Shown: positions 11,837 through 24,316, counted from the stretch's first letter. The stretch is 64,000 nucleotides of DNA from Clarkia xantiana subsp. parviflora (GCA_036873135.1 JAPTYO010000007.1:15978763-16042762), one strand, 5' to 3'. The notes: a model not told the origin generated them from the sequence alone. Numbers and translations: made by a program.

Positions 11837-14800
11837 TTAGAAGCAGGTGTTGGGTGACCTGAAGGACATATCATTCATTTCAATCTCACTATGCTCGTCT
11901 TGCAGAAACACCAGACATTCCATCACTCCTGTTATCGATAGGTGGAATTTCTTTCCTGGCTGCCCAATCTGCACATATTTGAATCAGTTTCTTGCGAACC
12001 AAGTTACCTCACCCAATTTTACGACATGAAAGATAAACAACATACTACCTGCAAACACGGAGAGATGATGTCAGAGAGATGGGACAGCAACCTCGGACTT
12101 AATGTTCCTCTGATAGCACAATCCACCATCTGCTCCATCATTTCTTGATCACCAAAGCGCGGCATTGCCCATTTCACCAGAGACTTCTCTTGTATTGGTC
12201 TGGAACTGTTGTTAATTCCACCAAACAAGGGGATCAACAAACCGAGCCAACTAACTAAACTAGAATCAGGCAAAATATATGATGGCAAAATATGCGTAAC
12301 TCATCAAAAGGCATCCTCCCTGTGAGTAACTCCAACAGCAGCACCCCAAATGCATAGACATCCCGCTTTCTTCCTTCAATACGAGGTTGCCTTTGGTCGG
12401 GCCTCACATATACAGAATCTTCTATTGCCAATTCAGATGCCTTGAGTTTCACACTATTGCTTGTAAACAGCCGTAGAACATCAAGCCCACAATCAGAGAC
12501 TCTGGGCGTAAGTTCCTCATCGAGCAAGATGTTCCTTGCGTTTAGGTTTCCATGGGCAACAGGAGGGGACAACCTATAGTGCATGTAACTGAAAAAGAGG
12601 GGCAATTTTTACATTTAGTTTTTCTTTTTTCTAATAAATATTCTGTTAGATGTAAAAATGGCTAAATTCTTACTCTAATGCACGTGCAACTTCTACAGCA
12701 ACATGGAGGCGTGCAGTCCAAGACAATGGCTTATACCTTCGGATGAGGAGAACCTGCTCAAGCGTCAAGTTGCTCACATATTCATAGACAAGAATGTGTT
12801 GTCTACGTTCTATACAGTATCCCACAAGAGGCACAATGTTCGGGTGCTTTAGTTGATGCACCGTTCGAATCACCTGGAAGAGCTCTTCTTCTTCTGCAAA
12901 CGATAGTGTTGACATGATGATGACCTTTACTGCTAAAATCTGATGAAGTAGAGGAAGACCCATCAATCTCTTTGTTAATATCATTCATAAAATAAAAATA
13001 ATATAAATAATCACCTTTCCATCAAGGAAATCCGCTCTGTACACTGAACCGAGAGATCCTTCACCGATGAGTTTCTCTTGGCTGAAATTGTTTGTGGCCA
13101 ACTGAAGCTGCTCCAATGTGTAAATTGTAGCATAAGGTGGCAATTGGTTCTCAGATGAGCTTTCCCTTCTGAACTGTTTTGCGTGTCCATTTGGTCGAAT
13201 GGAAGGCATGAACCTAGCACGAAGGATCCTCCGAGATTCAATGGTCAAAATTAGATTCTGTTGGTTCCTTTCTGATACTGAAACAAGACCCATCAGCTTA
13301 ATCGACTTTTCTCATTCGATTAAAATCTCCAAAAATAACTTAAAATTTTCAGAATACCGTCTTCTAGTGTTTGGACTGGTAGAGATTTGGATGAGCTAAT
13401 GCTGCTGAGCTCCATTGCTATGTCTTCTGGCTTCTGAAGATGAGATCGATGAAGGTGGACCATTATTGCTAGTGCCACAAGAGTAATCAAGAAAGTTCCC
13501 CCACCAACATAGAGCGCAATTTCTCCAAGACCCGACAATTTCTTCATATGTTTATGGAGTTTCAGCAAAGGACTGTTCACTAAGGCACTCGATTGAGTTG
13601 TTGGAGGGCTATTGATAGTCGTTGCAGTAGGTCGGGGGAGATCCCATGGCTCAGAGTCAGCTGCATCAAAATAATTCCCATCGAGCCTGAGAAAGTAAAA
13701 ACATTAGATTTTGTTTAGTATTTGATTAATTGATTTTCATGAACTGGAGCTGAACAAAGTTATGTATGAAAAGTTCCCATTGCTCACTTGCCATAGATAG
13801 GGAATATTCTGAAAACTCTTTGGAATGACACCACTGAATTGATTATTTTGAATGTTCCTGATGAGAGAATCTCATGAGAAAGAAGACGAAGCAAAAAAAT
13901 CAAATACAATAAGAATTTATGCATGTTCGGGGATTAGCAGATGCATACAGATAGGCTAAAGGAAGAGAATCCAATAAGGTCATGGCTCCAGTGAAGTTGT
14001 TATTCTGCAGGAACCTGAGAAACAATATATCGTTTACTTTTTTTTTTTAATACAGAACTATGATGGTCGATGTTGTAAAATAAATCTTACAGTGCAGTCA
14101 AATTCATCAACCATGCAACTGAGCTTGGAAGATCCTCTGTGAAGTAATTATATGAGAGATCCCTGAAGCAGAACATTCAAGCTGTTCAGATGAAAATGAA
14201 CTTCAGATTCGCTGTCTCAAACTGAAGACTGAAGCTTACAATTCTCGAAGATTCAGCAATCCTGTAAAGTCGATTCCAAGGGGTCCAAATAAGAAATTGT
14301 GGCTCACGTTCCTGCAATATTTAGAAACGAGATTTTTCAGTTGAAACATAGCTTGAGCTTCTGCATTGATATTGAGTAAAAATGATAGAAGAAACTTACA
14401 GATGCCTTAAATTTGTCGAGCCAGCAATTGAGTCGGGAAGATTATGGCTCAGCTGGTTGGATGAAAAATCTCTGCCATTAACAAAGACCGTCACTGATAA
14501 GTGCTCGCCCAAACAAACATCACTGAGTTACCCTCCAGAGAAATTAGAATAATCGTTCTTACAAATGAGTGGCATTTGGAGGCAAATTGTATGGAATGCT
14601 ACCCGAAATGCTATTGAAGCTGATGTCCCTGGAAAGAATATGAAACCAATCAAGAGCTTCTTCAGTAACATTCATCTCTTTCCTCTGCTAACATCGAGTT
14701 CTTTACCAGCACAAAGCAGGCACCTACAGTTGTCTCAAGTTAAGGAAATCTTGTAGCTGACTGCCGAGGTTTCCATTCAAGTTTAGTCCATCGAGTTTAC

Positions 14801-15361
14801 TGCATTAGCTTAGAAACAAGGATTATTACAGTTCTAATAAAAAAGTGTAGTTATTTGATTTTCTCTACTATAAAAAGGGTTTATGATCGTATATATACAG
14901 GTATATTATGGACGATCCAAAGCATGCAACTCCAGTCCACAGTTCCTCGCACGGATCAATGCCCTCCATTCTCCATGACTTCAGTTGCGGTGGGTAATTG
15001 AGGGATGTATACAGATCATGTATCGCTGCTACTGCAAGAGATAACGCAGTCCAAATGTTCACTGAAATGCTCAAAAGAAACGCACTCAAAATTGGCCAAA
15101 TTCTATCTCTTTCTTAGAGAAATCACAATCAGCAAAACATATTTAAGCTTTAAGACGCAGTATTTAAGAATTCTGGAAACGTATATCAAAATGGACTGCA
15201 TCAACAAAACCTTCTTAACCTTCAGGAAATGCAGAAGCAATTCATTCAGATTAATGAAGAAGAAATGTACCGTCAAGGGGGTCGGTGAATGCCGAAGTCT
15301 GCAACTGGAAGATCGTGGAGATGAGAATTGAGATGAAGTGACGGCAGAGGCGGAGCTCCAT
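11837..15361 (-). CDS. STRUBBELIG-receptor-family (SRF) LRR receptor pseudokinase
   Basis: Fifteen exons, read high to low: 15361-15271, 15031-14899, 14799-14728, 14628-14563, 14471-14400, 14311-14240, 14162-14091, 14014-13949, 13857-13792, 13686-13358, 13277-13015, 12939-12674, 12588-12301, 12205-12049, 11968-11837. They join to 714 residues. The order is a signal peptide (about 1-25), the SRF N-terminal region with 'DLYTSLNYPPQL' and 'DPCEELWTGVACFG', seven LRR-coding exons of 66 or 72 nt, a Pro/Thr/Ser-rich linker, a membrane span at about 292-315, and a kinase-like domain from about 395. The glycine loop 'IGEGSLGSV' and the lysine of 'ILAVK' (K439) are present. The catalytic HRD is H535-G536-N537 and DFG is D555-C556-G557, so it is probably inactive or weak, as known for this family, which signals in organ shape and wall sensing at the plasma membrane. 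The intron after 13792 has a GC donor. The last exon is less conserved and least certain. Closest type is probably SRF1/2, not proven. Confidence 0.9.
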
Positions 15362-16047
15362 CACGAATGACTTCCCGAAAATGAACAATGCCGCAGAAGT
15401 AATTACAAGAAGGAAGATTCAAGGAAAGAGGAGGATCAGAGGAATCGGTACGCTCGGTGTTGAGCAGAGCATACACAGAGATCTTGAGCCAGAATGTATG
15501 GCGCGTAGAACAAGTGCTGTATCGAGAGAGTCAGTGAAGCGCTTTGAAGGTGGACCCTCTTCTGGTAAAACCGTTACTAATGGTACAGAAAGTTGAAATT
15601 AGGTAAGAGTCGGAGGTTGAGACCCCGACTTTTGTCAACAACCCGTTTTGAAAGTGCTCAACTTAGTCCCCAAACTTTTAATTTCCATACTATTGAGTAG
15701 ACCCTAACCGGGGGTCCTCGGTCTGATTTGTGATCAAACAAGGTACCCCTTGATTTGTGTCATGTCAACCCAGAATAGGGAGGGACCCCTGATTAGGGTT
15801 CAGTTTAATAGAAGTGTAATGCTAATAGACAGTAATCAAATAAATCCATTATAATAAGTCCACACTTCACTACAACATCTAGTAGTAATCTTGATAAAAC
15901 TTAGTACAATACAACCATGGAGATCACCTCCTAACAAAACAGATAAAACACACACACACACAATAAGCAGTTATTTAAGGTGGTTCAAGTTCAACACCAA
16001 AAAAGCAGCAGACAACATAACAGAACACACATAACAAGCAAAAGCAA
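15362..16047. other. Spacer between the SRF gene start and the SPL gene end
   Basis: This region contains the upstream region of the SRF gene and the probable 3' untranslated region of the SPL gene, both on the minus strand. I see no other gene. A short CA microsatellite lies at about 15952-15962. Confidence 0.5.
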
Positions 16048-18296
16048 CTAAAGAGACCAGTTCATTTGGTGGCCGGAGAAATCGAAGGCTCTCGAGGGTT
16101 CAAACTGGCTTAGACCCAAATTGACTCCCTCAGGGTAGAACTGGCTCGGACCCAGACCCGGTGCGATGGACCCCCCTATAGAGGAGATGCCTTGGAAGTG
16201 ATGATTATTCACAACTGAGGAATTACCACCACCACCACCACCACCACTATGAGGAGGAGCTGCATGTTGGTGCTGCAGGAACATCATGTTGTTGTTGTTG
16301 TTGCTTCTGCAGAAAAAAAAAATACACATCTGGTTAACTTATAATTAAAAAAGAGATCTTTCTTGAATTTTCATTTGAGCCAATGAATGGTGTTACCCCG
16401 GGCTGGAGCCCCATGGTGGTTGTTGTTGGTTTGACAGAAGAGAGAGAGCACAGTTGGAGTCGGCTTCGGCAGTGTTATAGCATTCCATTACGTTTGCATG
16501 GCTCATCAGCTTGGCATGGGCTGTAGTAGTACTAGCACTGGCTTGATGGCCACGCCTAGTTACTGTTGGTGCACCCTGTGAACAACTGTATCCTTCAAAG
16601 TGCCTCAAGGAGTAGGCAGTGAAGTCCATTAGGAAAGCACCTCCAGATCTGGTGCCACTGAAGCGCGATAGAGACCCAGCTGGAGGCTTTCTACGCCGCT
16701 CGTTATGTCCAGCTAACCGCCTTCTGCAGCTTCGTTTCCCTTGGTCAAATTCAGACAGCAGATGAAACCTACATCAGGAGTGAGTGGTTAATTCATTACA
16801 ATATGTGTTTCCAAACACGAAATAATCTCTCGTATCATTCAAATATAAAGATTAAACCACGTATTCACTATGATTTTAGGACAGTACTTTACTAGTCAAA
16901 TGGTTGTTTGACTTAACTTTTACATGGTGTTAGAGAGCATAAATTTTCCATAACATTAAGCTAAAACTTCAATTTGATTAAAAAGTTTAAAGTAATGAAC
17001 TGTTAAAGTTTTTCAGCCAACATGTGAGGGACAATACTAAAGTTTCACAGTACAGTCAGTAAAAAAAAAAGTAATTTATGCATTTTACAGCTAAAATAAA
17101 ATATAGTGGACCGTGGTTGAACAGTAAAAAGGCAAGGTCTGGAGAGGCAATAATAAAAGGTGTGAAATCTCAATCTCTGGGAGCAGAGACCGTACTAGTA
17201 TGGAGATGATACAACGTAAGAAGAAGCAAACCACACAATCAATATGTCAGTGAAAGCATTAATGTTTTCCATTTGAGTTGTAAAAAGAAAAAGAGAAACC
17301 CACCAATCCTAAGATTCCTAACTATCAACGGAAGGAGAAAGATGGGAACTTTCCGTCACAACAAATGCCAAACCACAACCTTCCAAACACACTTTAGGAA
17401 GAAAGTGACTTGTCCTAACCTAACCTATTGTATTGGCAACCATTTCTCCTTCCTACCAAACATTAAGTAAGGCCAGGCCATAAATAATGCTATTCATACT
17501 CTCCCTGCCAACCCACTTAACAAAAACTCCTCCATCAAGTTAACTTAGCTGGTTAAGCAACAAGTTTGATTTCGATAATTATAACAAAAACAAGGTGCAT
17601 ACATTTTTATGACAAGTGTTGTAAAACCCGACTAGAATCTCATATGGAGCAGCGTCACTAATCCTCACTAGTACCGGACAGACAGATTTTAAAGTGTAAT
17701 CTACTGACTATAAATATATTTCCATGAAATGAAAATATATTAAGAGATGAAGCGCGTTAAAACAACTAATTACTTCCTGAGTACCAACATTTATAAGAGT
17801 CCCATTTCATTTTCAGAAAGTAAAATTTTTTTTTTTTTGTAAATCCATTATTACCATGAAAATGATCACATCAGAAAGAAAGAAGAGGGGTAAAACGGGA
17901 AACCGAAGAAAGTCGGTCGGAGAGTGAAATGAAAGAAAGGAAGAAGAGGGGGGACCTGCTACACTGTTGGCAAAAGCGCTGCTGAATGCCACCAACGATG
18001 ACCAGAGAGGATTTGGAGTGGACCCCACAGACTTTGTGCCTGGAATAGTAAGCCTTAGCGTCGCTCAGATCCACATGGCATCCCTCAACCTGGCACCGCG
18101 GAGGCTGGCCACCGTGGACTCTCGCGGCACCGGCCTTGGTTTTATTCCGGCGAGGGGAGGGAGTCGATCCGGCGGCAGGAACAGCGGCGGTGGGCTTGAT
18201 TTTGAGGCCGAAGTTGAGCTGGTGGGACGAGGAGGAGGAGGAGTAGGGTGGGGAAGAGGAGGCCGACTCGGTGAACGAGATAGAACCCATTTCCAT
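16048..18296 (-). CDS. SQUAMOSA promoter-binding-like (SBP-box) transcription factor, miR156 target
   Basis: Three exons: 18296-17956, 16768-16397, 16306-16048, joining to 323 residues. The SBP domain spans residues 66 to about 142 and is split by the 1.19-kb first intron at the conserved position after 'RFCQQCSR'. The first zinc site (C68, C73, C90, H93), the second site and the bipartite nuclear signal '[17 protein letters not shown]' are all visible. The N-terminus is Ser-rich; the C-terminal region has Gly and Asn runs and ends 'QMNWSL'. SBP factors bind GTAC-core sites and drive vegetative phase change and flowering. Exon 2 carries a miR156-complementary site in the 'ALSLLSNQ' codons, so expression should be restricted by miR156. 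Exon organisation and the SBP sequence place it near the SPL9/SPL15/SPL13 type; I do not assign the number. One oddity is '[10 protein letters not shown]', where relatives usually have 'SKSPKV'. Confidence 0.92.
16432..16451 (-). promoter_or_regulatory. miR156/157 target site in the SPL mRNA
   Basis: The plus strand here reads the mature miR156 sequence with a single difference (an A in place of the T of 'gagtgagc'), so the minus-strand SPL transcript is almost perfectly complementary to miR156. It lies in coding exon 2 over the codons for ALSLLSN, the standard location in SPL genes. Expected effect: transcript cleavage and translational repression in juvenile tissue. Confidence 0.92.
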
Positions 18297-18741
18297 GGTT
18301 GCGCGCGGTCTAAACTCACTTCATTGAGCTCTGGTCTGGTCTGGAGAGTGGTGGCAGCAGAGAGAAGAACAACCAAACACTGACAGAAAGAAACCAAGGA
18401 AGGGACTAATGTGTACTGTTTGTGGAGGGAGGAGGAGGAGGAAAGCTAAAGAGCTGATTGGACTGGGCCATTATTTTACACATCAATTTTTGTGCTCACC
18501 GGTTGATTGATACCAAATTGAGCACAAATTTATAATTCTAAGTAACAAAAATCAGACTATCTTAGTCCACCAATTAATTACTAAAACTATCCATACCAAA
18601 TTAGACTAACTTGTACTATAAAGAAGCTGCTGCTAGGCTGTACACTTTATTTCGTACTTTTAAATTTAAGCATATAATTAAATGAAAATTGGAATATTTG
18701 TATAATACTACGAAATTTCCCTCCTAGATTCTTTAGAATAC

Positions 18742-18772
<31 letters not shown>

Positions 18773-20555
18773 GTTAGGATGAAATTTTGATTAAGTGAAT
18801 GTTTGTGAATGATTATGTGAATATTGGCAATTTTATTATCTTTTATTATTTCTCGATTTTCTTTAATAATATATAAGCCACGGGACCATTTCATGTTAAA
18901 TTAGATTAAATATTTGACATAACTAATAATTTGTTTACAGGCAAAACCTGATAAATAAATTGTTAAAAAAAAATCATTAGTAATTGCATAAATGATTGAT
19001 TTTGAATGAAAAATATACATATAAACATCCTAGTTTTGTTTTAGTTTCCCATATATTCCACACGTTAGAATTATATCATTTTGTATTGAGTCGTAACATT
19101 TAAAATGTTGACTATGATTTTTTTTTTTTTTTATTTCATTGGCTCAGCAAAGTTTGAATTCAAAATCACTAATTAATAAAAATAAAGCAATGTACAACTA
19201 TACCATATTTTACATGGTTAAACATGTTAGTTCGATGATATGTATGTATGTATATGCCACATATGGATTTTCCACCAAAAAAAAAGATTAAGAGATCAAT
19301 TTACTAAAAGACATATTCGTTTAACGAATGAATTCTCAAAATAAGTTTATACATTAAACTATTTCTCAAACTAAGTTTTAAATTAATTCCCAAAATATGT
19401 TTTTTTTTAATTATATATATTATCTACTTTGCTTCCTAAAATTTATATTATGTTAAAAATGAAGCTAAAACAAATTATAATACAAAGAAGATAAGAAAAA
19501 TTGAAAATTTAGAAAATTAAATGTATGAAAAATAAAAAAATGGAATGAAAAAACAATTAATTAATGTAAATGATGAATACGCACATTAAAAAATAAACAG
19601 ATAAATATTTTTTTTTAAATATGTGAAATTAAAGATAAAATTTAAAAATAAAGAAGTTTTGAAAAAAAATATACTATGATATAAAGATTATTCGTTAAGA
19701 GTATGAAACAAAAATATATTACTAATTTCATTATTAAATTTGTTCTATTGATTTTTCAAATTTAAATTAGTTTATCCGTTATTTTTTCATTCACTGATTT
19801 TATATAATTTATAAATTCAACGTGTTTTCTTTAGGATTTATGTACATTTTTTTTAATATTTTCATACTTAAAATAAATAAATTATAAGTACTTGGTTTCT
19901 TTACATTTCTTTTAAATAAAAAGCTTCTTTACATTTTATATCAACGTTTTTATAATTTATATATTTAACATATATTTTTTATAAATTTTTCAGAATTACT
20001 AATTTATTATTTTTTTACTTTATAACTTTTATATTAAACAACCTTAATTTTTTTTTTTCATATATTTATTGTATTATAATTCAGTTTAGGCTCAATTGTA
20101 CGTAATAAAATATAAATTTTAGGATGTAAAATAGAAAATATAAATAATTAATAAAAGCAAAAATTACTATTTTGAAAAATAATTCTTAAAGAAACTTAGT
20201 TTAAGAATAATTTTGATAAATGAGAATTCATTCTCATTTAAACTAGTTAATAACCAGCGAGCCGCATTAGCTTAACTAAGTTAGTAACCATCGCATCAGT
20301 CTCTATCTAATTAATCTAGCTATTCAGATGAGACCCTATCAATGAATTCAATTTCACTATTTCATCGCTGGGTCATCTTGGTTTTACATAAATTTTATTC
20401 TTTAAACTTAACACTTAGATATTTATGTACATTTTAAATAATACGTAAAGTTAAGATATACATAAATAATATTTGATTTCGAATCGTTTAACTTAACTAT
20501 ATTTCTTAAATCTATTTTATTATTATATTTTTCAACAAACAATAACATATTAGTA
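18297..20555. other. SPL upstream region and AT-rich intergenic DNA
   Basis: The first about 170 bases hold the GA/CT-rich probable 5' leader of the SPL gene. Beyond it lies very AT-rich sequence with a (TTA)n microsatellite at 18742-18772. A SINE-like fragment may lie near 19125-19220 ('ttggctcagcaaagtttgaattcaaa'). No other gene was seen. Confidence 0.5.
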
Positions 20556-20564
20556 TTAATTATA

Positions 20565-21038
20565 GGGAAAAGTATGTAAAACATGCAATATGTTTGAAAA
20601 ATATGGTTTTATGGACCAATTTTTTTTTTTAAATGTACAACAAGCTTACAAAAGATGGTAAAATGACTATCGTCTACTTGTTGACACTAGTCTCATTAAA
20701 TAGACACGTGCGGATCACGTTTTTAAATAATAATAATAATAACTATTATTATTATTGTCTACATCCACCCATTAATAATCATTGTTATGTATAAATTAAT
20801 TTCTTATTTTAATTATTATTATTTTTTCTAAAAATGTGTTTCGCATATGTCCACTTAATGAGACTATTGATAACAAGTGGACGGTATGTCATTTTAACAT
20901 ATTTTGCAAGCTTGTTGTATATTTAAAAAAAAATTAGTCCATAAAACCATCTTTTTCAAACATGTTGTACGTTTTAAAACATACTGGTCCATAAAACCAT
21001 CTTTTTCAAACATGTTGCATGTTTTACTTACTTTTCCC
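20565..21038. mobile_element. Mutator-type MITE with long inverted repeats and 9-bp duplication
   Basis: The ends GGGAAAAGTATGTAAAACAT and, inverted on the right, GGGAAAAGTAAGTAAAACAT continue for more than 50 bp of inverted similarity ('gtttgaaaaa...ggttttatggacca'). The 9-mer TTAATTATA is perfect at 20556-20564 and 21039-21047. About 40 bp of the right arm ('tggtccataaaaccatctttttcaaacatgt') is directly repeated. It has no coding capacity. Confidence 0.85.
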
Positions 21039-21490
21039 TTAATTATAAAATGAACTAATTTATAATAATAAATTGGTTACGTAATATATAGTGCATTTCT
21101 TAAATTTAAATTATGTAAAAATAGGTGGATTCAACTTTTAATGAATGCTATGTAAAACCAGTGTAAGACGTTTTTACACATTTAACATAAAATATATGTT
21201 TAGCTCACATTTTAGTAATATTATATAATACCATTACGTGTGTGTGGTTAAACAGCTCTTATGTGGTGCAATTAGAGATAAAAAGGTAAATTAGATGGCT
21301 GCTGTATGTGTTGCGCCATACTTAATTTTTTTATATAATTGTTAGATTGTTAGGATATTAGAAAAATTCAAATTAATATTAATAATAAATTTAATTAATA
21401 TTATTATTTAAAATAAAAGAAATGATAGGGCTCTGATTTATGCATTCGTCATATTCCAACCTCCTAATAGAGTATAGACCATTTGGGGGT

Positions 21491-22036
21491 GGGGTGTTTG
21501 GATGGATATAACGTGAGATTTAATCTCACGTTACGTCTCACATTATATCCATATTGTGTTAATTGTCAAACGACGTAATATGCACTGTAATGTAATATAC
21601 ATTGTAATATGATATTACGTCCAAACTAATATGAAATTACAAAAATGTGAGATTATGTCCAACATTACTGAGTGTTATTATTTTTTTATTATTTATTAAA
21701 TAGATAAAATATTTTATATTATTTTTATAGTTTATTATGATAATATTAAGATTATTATTAGCTTTTTTATTATCTAATTTTTAACTTATTATTATAATAA
21801 ATAATAATGCATGTTATGTTTGAATAAATTGGGTAAAATATTTTTTGTGACACTTTTATAAAAATTATATTATAAAACTATTTAAAATGTTATAACTTAT
21901 ACAATTTTAATAGTTATGCATATTGAGTTAAAATATATAGTTTTTATAATTCATAAATAACCATAATATTAACCACTATTTTTTAGGAAATTAGATGTGG
22001 TTAAAATATATATTTTTTAAATCTTATCATCTTAAG

Positions 22037-22070
<34 letters not shown>

Positions 22071-22160
22071 GTCACATTACAATGCACATTACAGTACATA
22101 CCAAACATTGTAATCTAACATTACATTACGTAGCTCACATTACGTCCATCAAAACGCCCC
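21491..22160. mobile_element. Probable PIF/Harbinger-like or other MITE
   Basis: The left end GGGGTGTTTGGATGGA mirrors the right end (TCCATCAAAACGCCCC inverted), and both arms contain repeated 'cacattacgt/acgtgagatt' motifs. An (AAT)n run lies at 22040-22069. The terminal 'GGGGTGTTTGG' recalls Tourist-type ends, but I cannot see a clear TTA/TAA target duplication. A related left end appears at 62585. Confidence 0.5.
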
Positions 22161-22549
22161 TAATAGTATCCTTAGTTGTATATATCATATATAATAATTA
22201 AATTAACATTAAATCTACGAGGGTGGCTAAGGTACGGCCCCTAAAAATTAAATGCACTCTAATGAAACGTATGAACGGTGTGCATTGATCCCATATGCTT
22301 TACATAAATTTTCATTCAAGCTCACTTAAAGAAGATAGGGTTTCTTTAAATTTAGTAGCTAGTTACTCCCATTCCCATACTGCAGAAATCTCCTCTTAAG
22401 AAGACGAGGCAAAATAATAATCCCATTATTAGCAAGATTTCTTTTTAGTACAGAAAAACATAGAAAAAAGAGGCAAAATTTCTCCTAGACCAAGCAATGA
22501 ATGATATAGTATCCTATGAATCAATTCAAAAATGAAGAAGAACCTGGGA
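22161..22549. other. mTERF gene 3' flank
   Basis: AT-rich sequence downstream of the mTERF stop codon, probably including its 3' untranslated region. No other feature recognised. Confidence 0.45.
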
Positions 22550-24316
22550 TCACTTTTCATAAATTCCTCTCTTCATCTCCTGATAAACGCGCAAGCCATC
22601 CGGATGATGGTTTACATACCGGGCCACGAACAATTTCTCTGTGGCTGTGACAATAGACGTGAAGGATATATGAGCATCAACAGCTCCTGCATCTACCAAC
22701 CAATTATACATCTTGCACCTTAGCTTGATCCTGTTGATCTGATAGTTGAGGTATGAAGGAAATGTCGCCAAAGTGGATACTGGATAACCTAAAACCGTTA
22801 CCAGATAATCCACCTTCATCAAAATTACATCCTTTGATTGGTTAAGTATTTGAGGAGCCACTCTAACCATCCCAGCAACATCCTCAGGCTCCAATCCTGC
22901 TCTCACAAGGCAATCAAATCTCTCCTGCAACATTTCCCCTTTGCCCCGGAACACCTTCAGCGCGTTCTTCATCTCAGTCGAGTTATCAACAAATCCCAAC
23001 CCTGACAAGAACTTGATCTTCTCAAGGTAAGACATACGGCCATCTGAGACGGGTGGCAGTCTGTTGATCTTTAATCCTCGAACCCAGTTTTTCATTTCCT
23101 GGGGATTTTCTATAATGATTTTACAAAGTCGCTTCTTTCCAACATTCAGTTGGGCAAGTATGCTGTTGGATCTCTTTAGATGACACTGACCTAGAAGTAA
23201 CGAATGGCATCGCATTACTCCGCCAATGTCCTCAGGCTCCATGTCAATGTCGGTCAGTAAAAGAAATCCCAGTCTCAAGTTTGAAAAGAATTTTGCAACA
23301 CGGATTTCTGGAAAATGCAAGAATATCGGGTAGAGCTCGTCAATTGGTGAGCCAAATTTGAGTAGGAATCCAATGAGGGAAAATGCCATTTGACCTGAAT
23401 CTTCAAATATTATTTCTGAATGCTGTCGTATCAATCTATTTAGCTGGTCGTTGCTGCAGCCAACCCGGCTCAATAAGGATAATAGGCTCAGGATCTGGCT
23501 CCATCTATAGGAGGTGATCCTATCTGAAAAATTCTCCTCAAACCATGTCAAATCTATCCCAACACTGTTTAGCTTCTCTAATACCTCGGCAAAGTCTCTG
23601 TTAAAATCCCCAGTTAGAAGATGAGGACTAGAAACTATAAGCTTCGGTATAAAATTTCGGCTAACCCCCAATGTCTCATAAGCTTTAATCTTTGCCAAGA
23701 GCACACCAGATTTATACTTAAAAACTTCAGGGGCTCCCTTCAAGACCATGCCGATCTTATTTCTTTCAACACCATAATTACACAAAACATGGTAGTTTCC
23801 CAGCAATAGCTCATCATCACCCAAAAATATTGAATTTCTAGGGAGCATTAGACTGTACTCTGTCGGTTTCAAACCAGTGCTCTCAAAGAAGGGTTCAAAT
23901 TCATTGATCGGGTTGTAGCGCAAGAACCGTGCAATCTTCCTTTCAATGTCTACCTCATTATCAACCTTCGTTATTAGATTCTCTAGAAAAATGGGTGAGT
24001 TTCTACTTATGTGCTCTGCATCCGTGAATTGTAAGCTTCCTGTGCAATGTAGGTACTCGAAGAGTGCAGCTTGAGCTCGTCTTCGGGCAGATGAAGATAT
24101 CCTAACAATATCTTCGTCATTATCAGAGGAGCTTCCATATCTCTCAGTTGGACAGACACAACTTCTATGAGCGTAATATCTAGGGTTTATAAGGGAGGAG
24201 TAAAATGAACCAGTTGGCCAAGTTTGAACTTTGTCCGGCTGCAAGCGGTGGGCAATGTAGTTAAAGTAAACCAATTTGAGAGCAGATGACTTTCCAAGCC
24301 TCTGGAGATTGCTCAT
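22550..24316 (-). CDS. Mitochondrial/plastid mTERF-family protein (MTEF18/SHOT1-like)
   Basis: An intronless gene of 588 residues. The ATG at 24316-24314 is the first true start; the codon just before it is TTG. The first about 60 residues are basic, Ser/Tyr-rich and nearly free of acidic residues, as in an organelle transit peptide. From about residue 75 the protein consists of repeated helical mTERF motifs with the Pro-containing pattern, for example 'VLKGAPEVFKYKSGVLLAKI', 'LIVSSPHLL', 'MVRVAPQILNQSKDVILMKV' and 'LGYPVSTLATFPSYLNY'. mTERF proteins bind organellar nucleic acid and control transcription, splicing or translation. Length and motifs such as 'NYHVLCNYGVERNKIG' fit the plant MTEF18 (SHOT1) subgroup, reported in mitochondria and heat tolerance; that subgroup call is from memory of the family. 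The frame is intact. Confidence 0.87.
   Translation of the reverse strand: MSNLQRLGKSSALKLVYFNYIAHRLQPDKVQTWPTGSFYSSLINPRYYAHRSCVCPTERYGSSSDNDEDIVRISSSARRRAQAALFEYLHCTGSLQFTDAEHISRNSPIFLENLITKVDNEVDIERKIARFLRYNPINEFEPFFESTGLKPTEYSLMLPRNSIFLGDDELLLGNYHVLCNYGVERNKIGMVLKGAPEVFKYKSGVLLAKIKAYETLGVSRNFIPKLIVSSPHLLTGDFNRDFAEVLEKLNSVGIDLTWFEENFSDRITSYRWSQILSLLSLLSRVGCSNDQLNRLIRQHSEIIFEDSGQMAFSLIGFLLKFGSPIDELYPIFLHFPEIRVAKFFSNLRLGFLLLTDIDMEPEDIGGVMRCHSLLLGQCHLKRSNSILAQLNVGKKRLCKIIIENPQEMKNWVRGLKINRLPPVSDGRMSYLEKIKFLSGLGFVDNSTEMKNALKVFRGKGEMLQERFDCLVRAGLEPEDVAGMVRVAPQILNQSKDVILMKVDYLVTVLGYPVSTLATFPSYLNYQINRIKLRCKMYNWLVDAGAVDAHISFTSIVTATEKLFVARYVNHHPDGLRVYQEMKRGIYEK

Noticed and set aside
17967..18397. 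Long frames overlapping SPL exon 1 (138 codons on the opposite strand, 110 codons in another frame)
   Set aside because: They are by-products of the GC-rich, serine/proline-coding exon; the SBP domain frame is clearly the real one.
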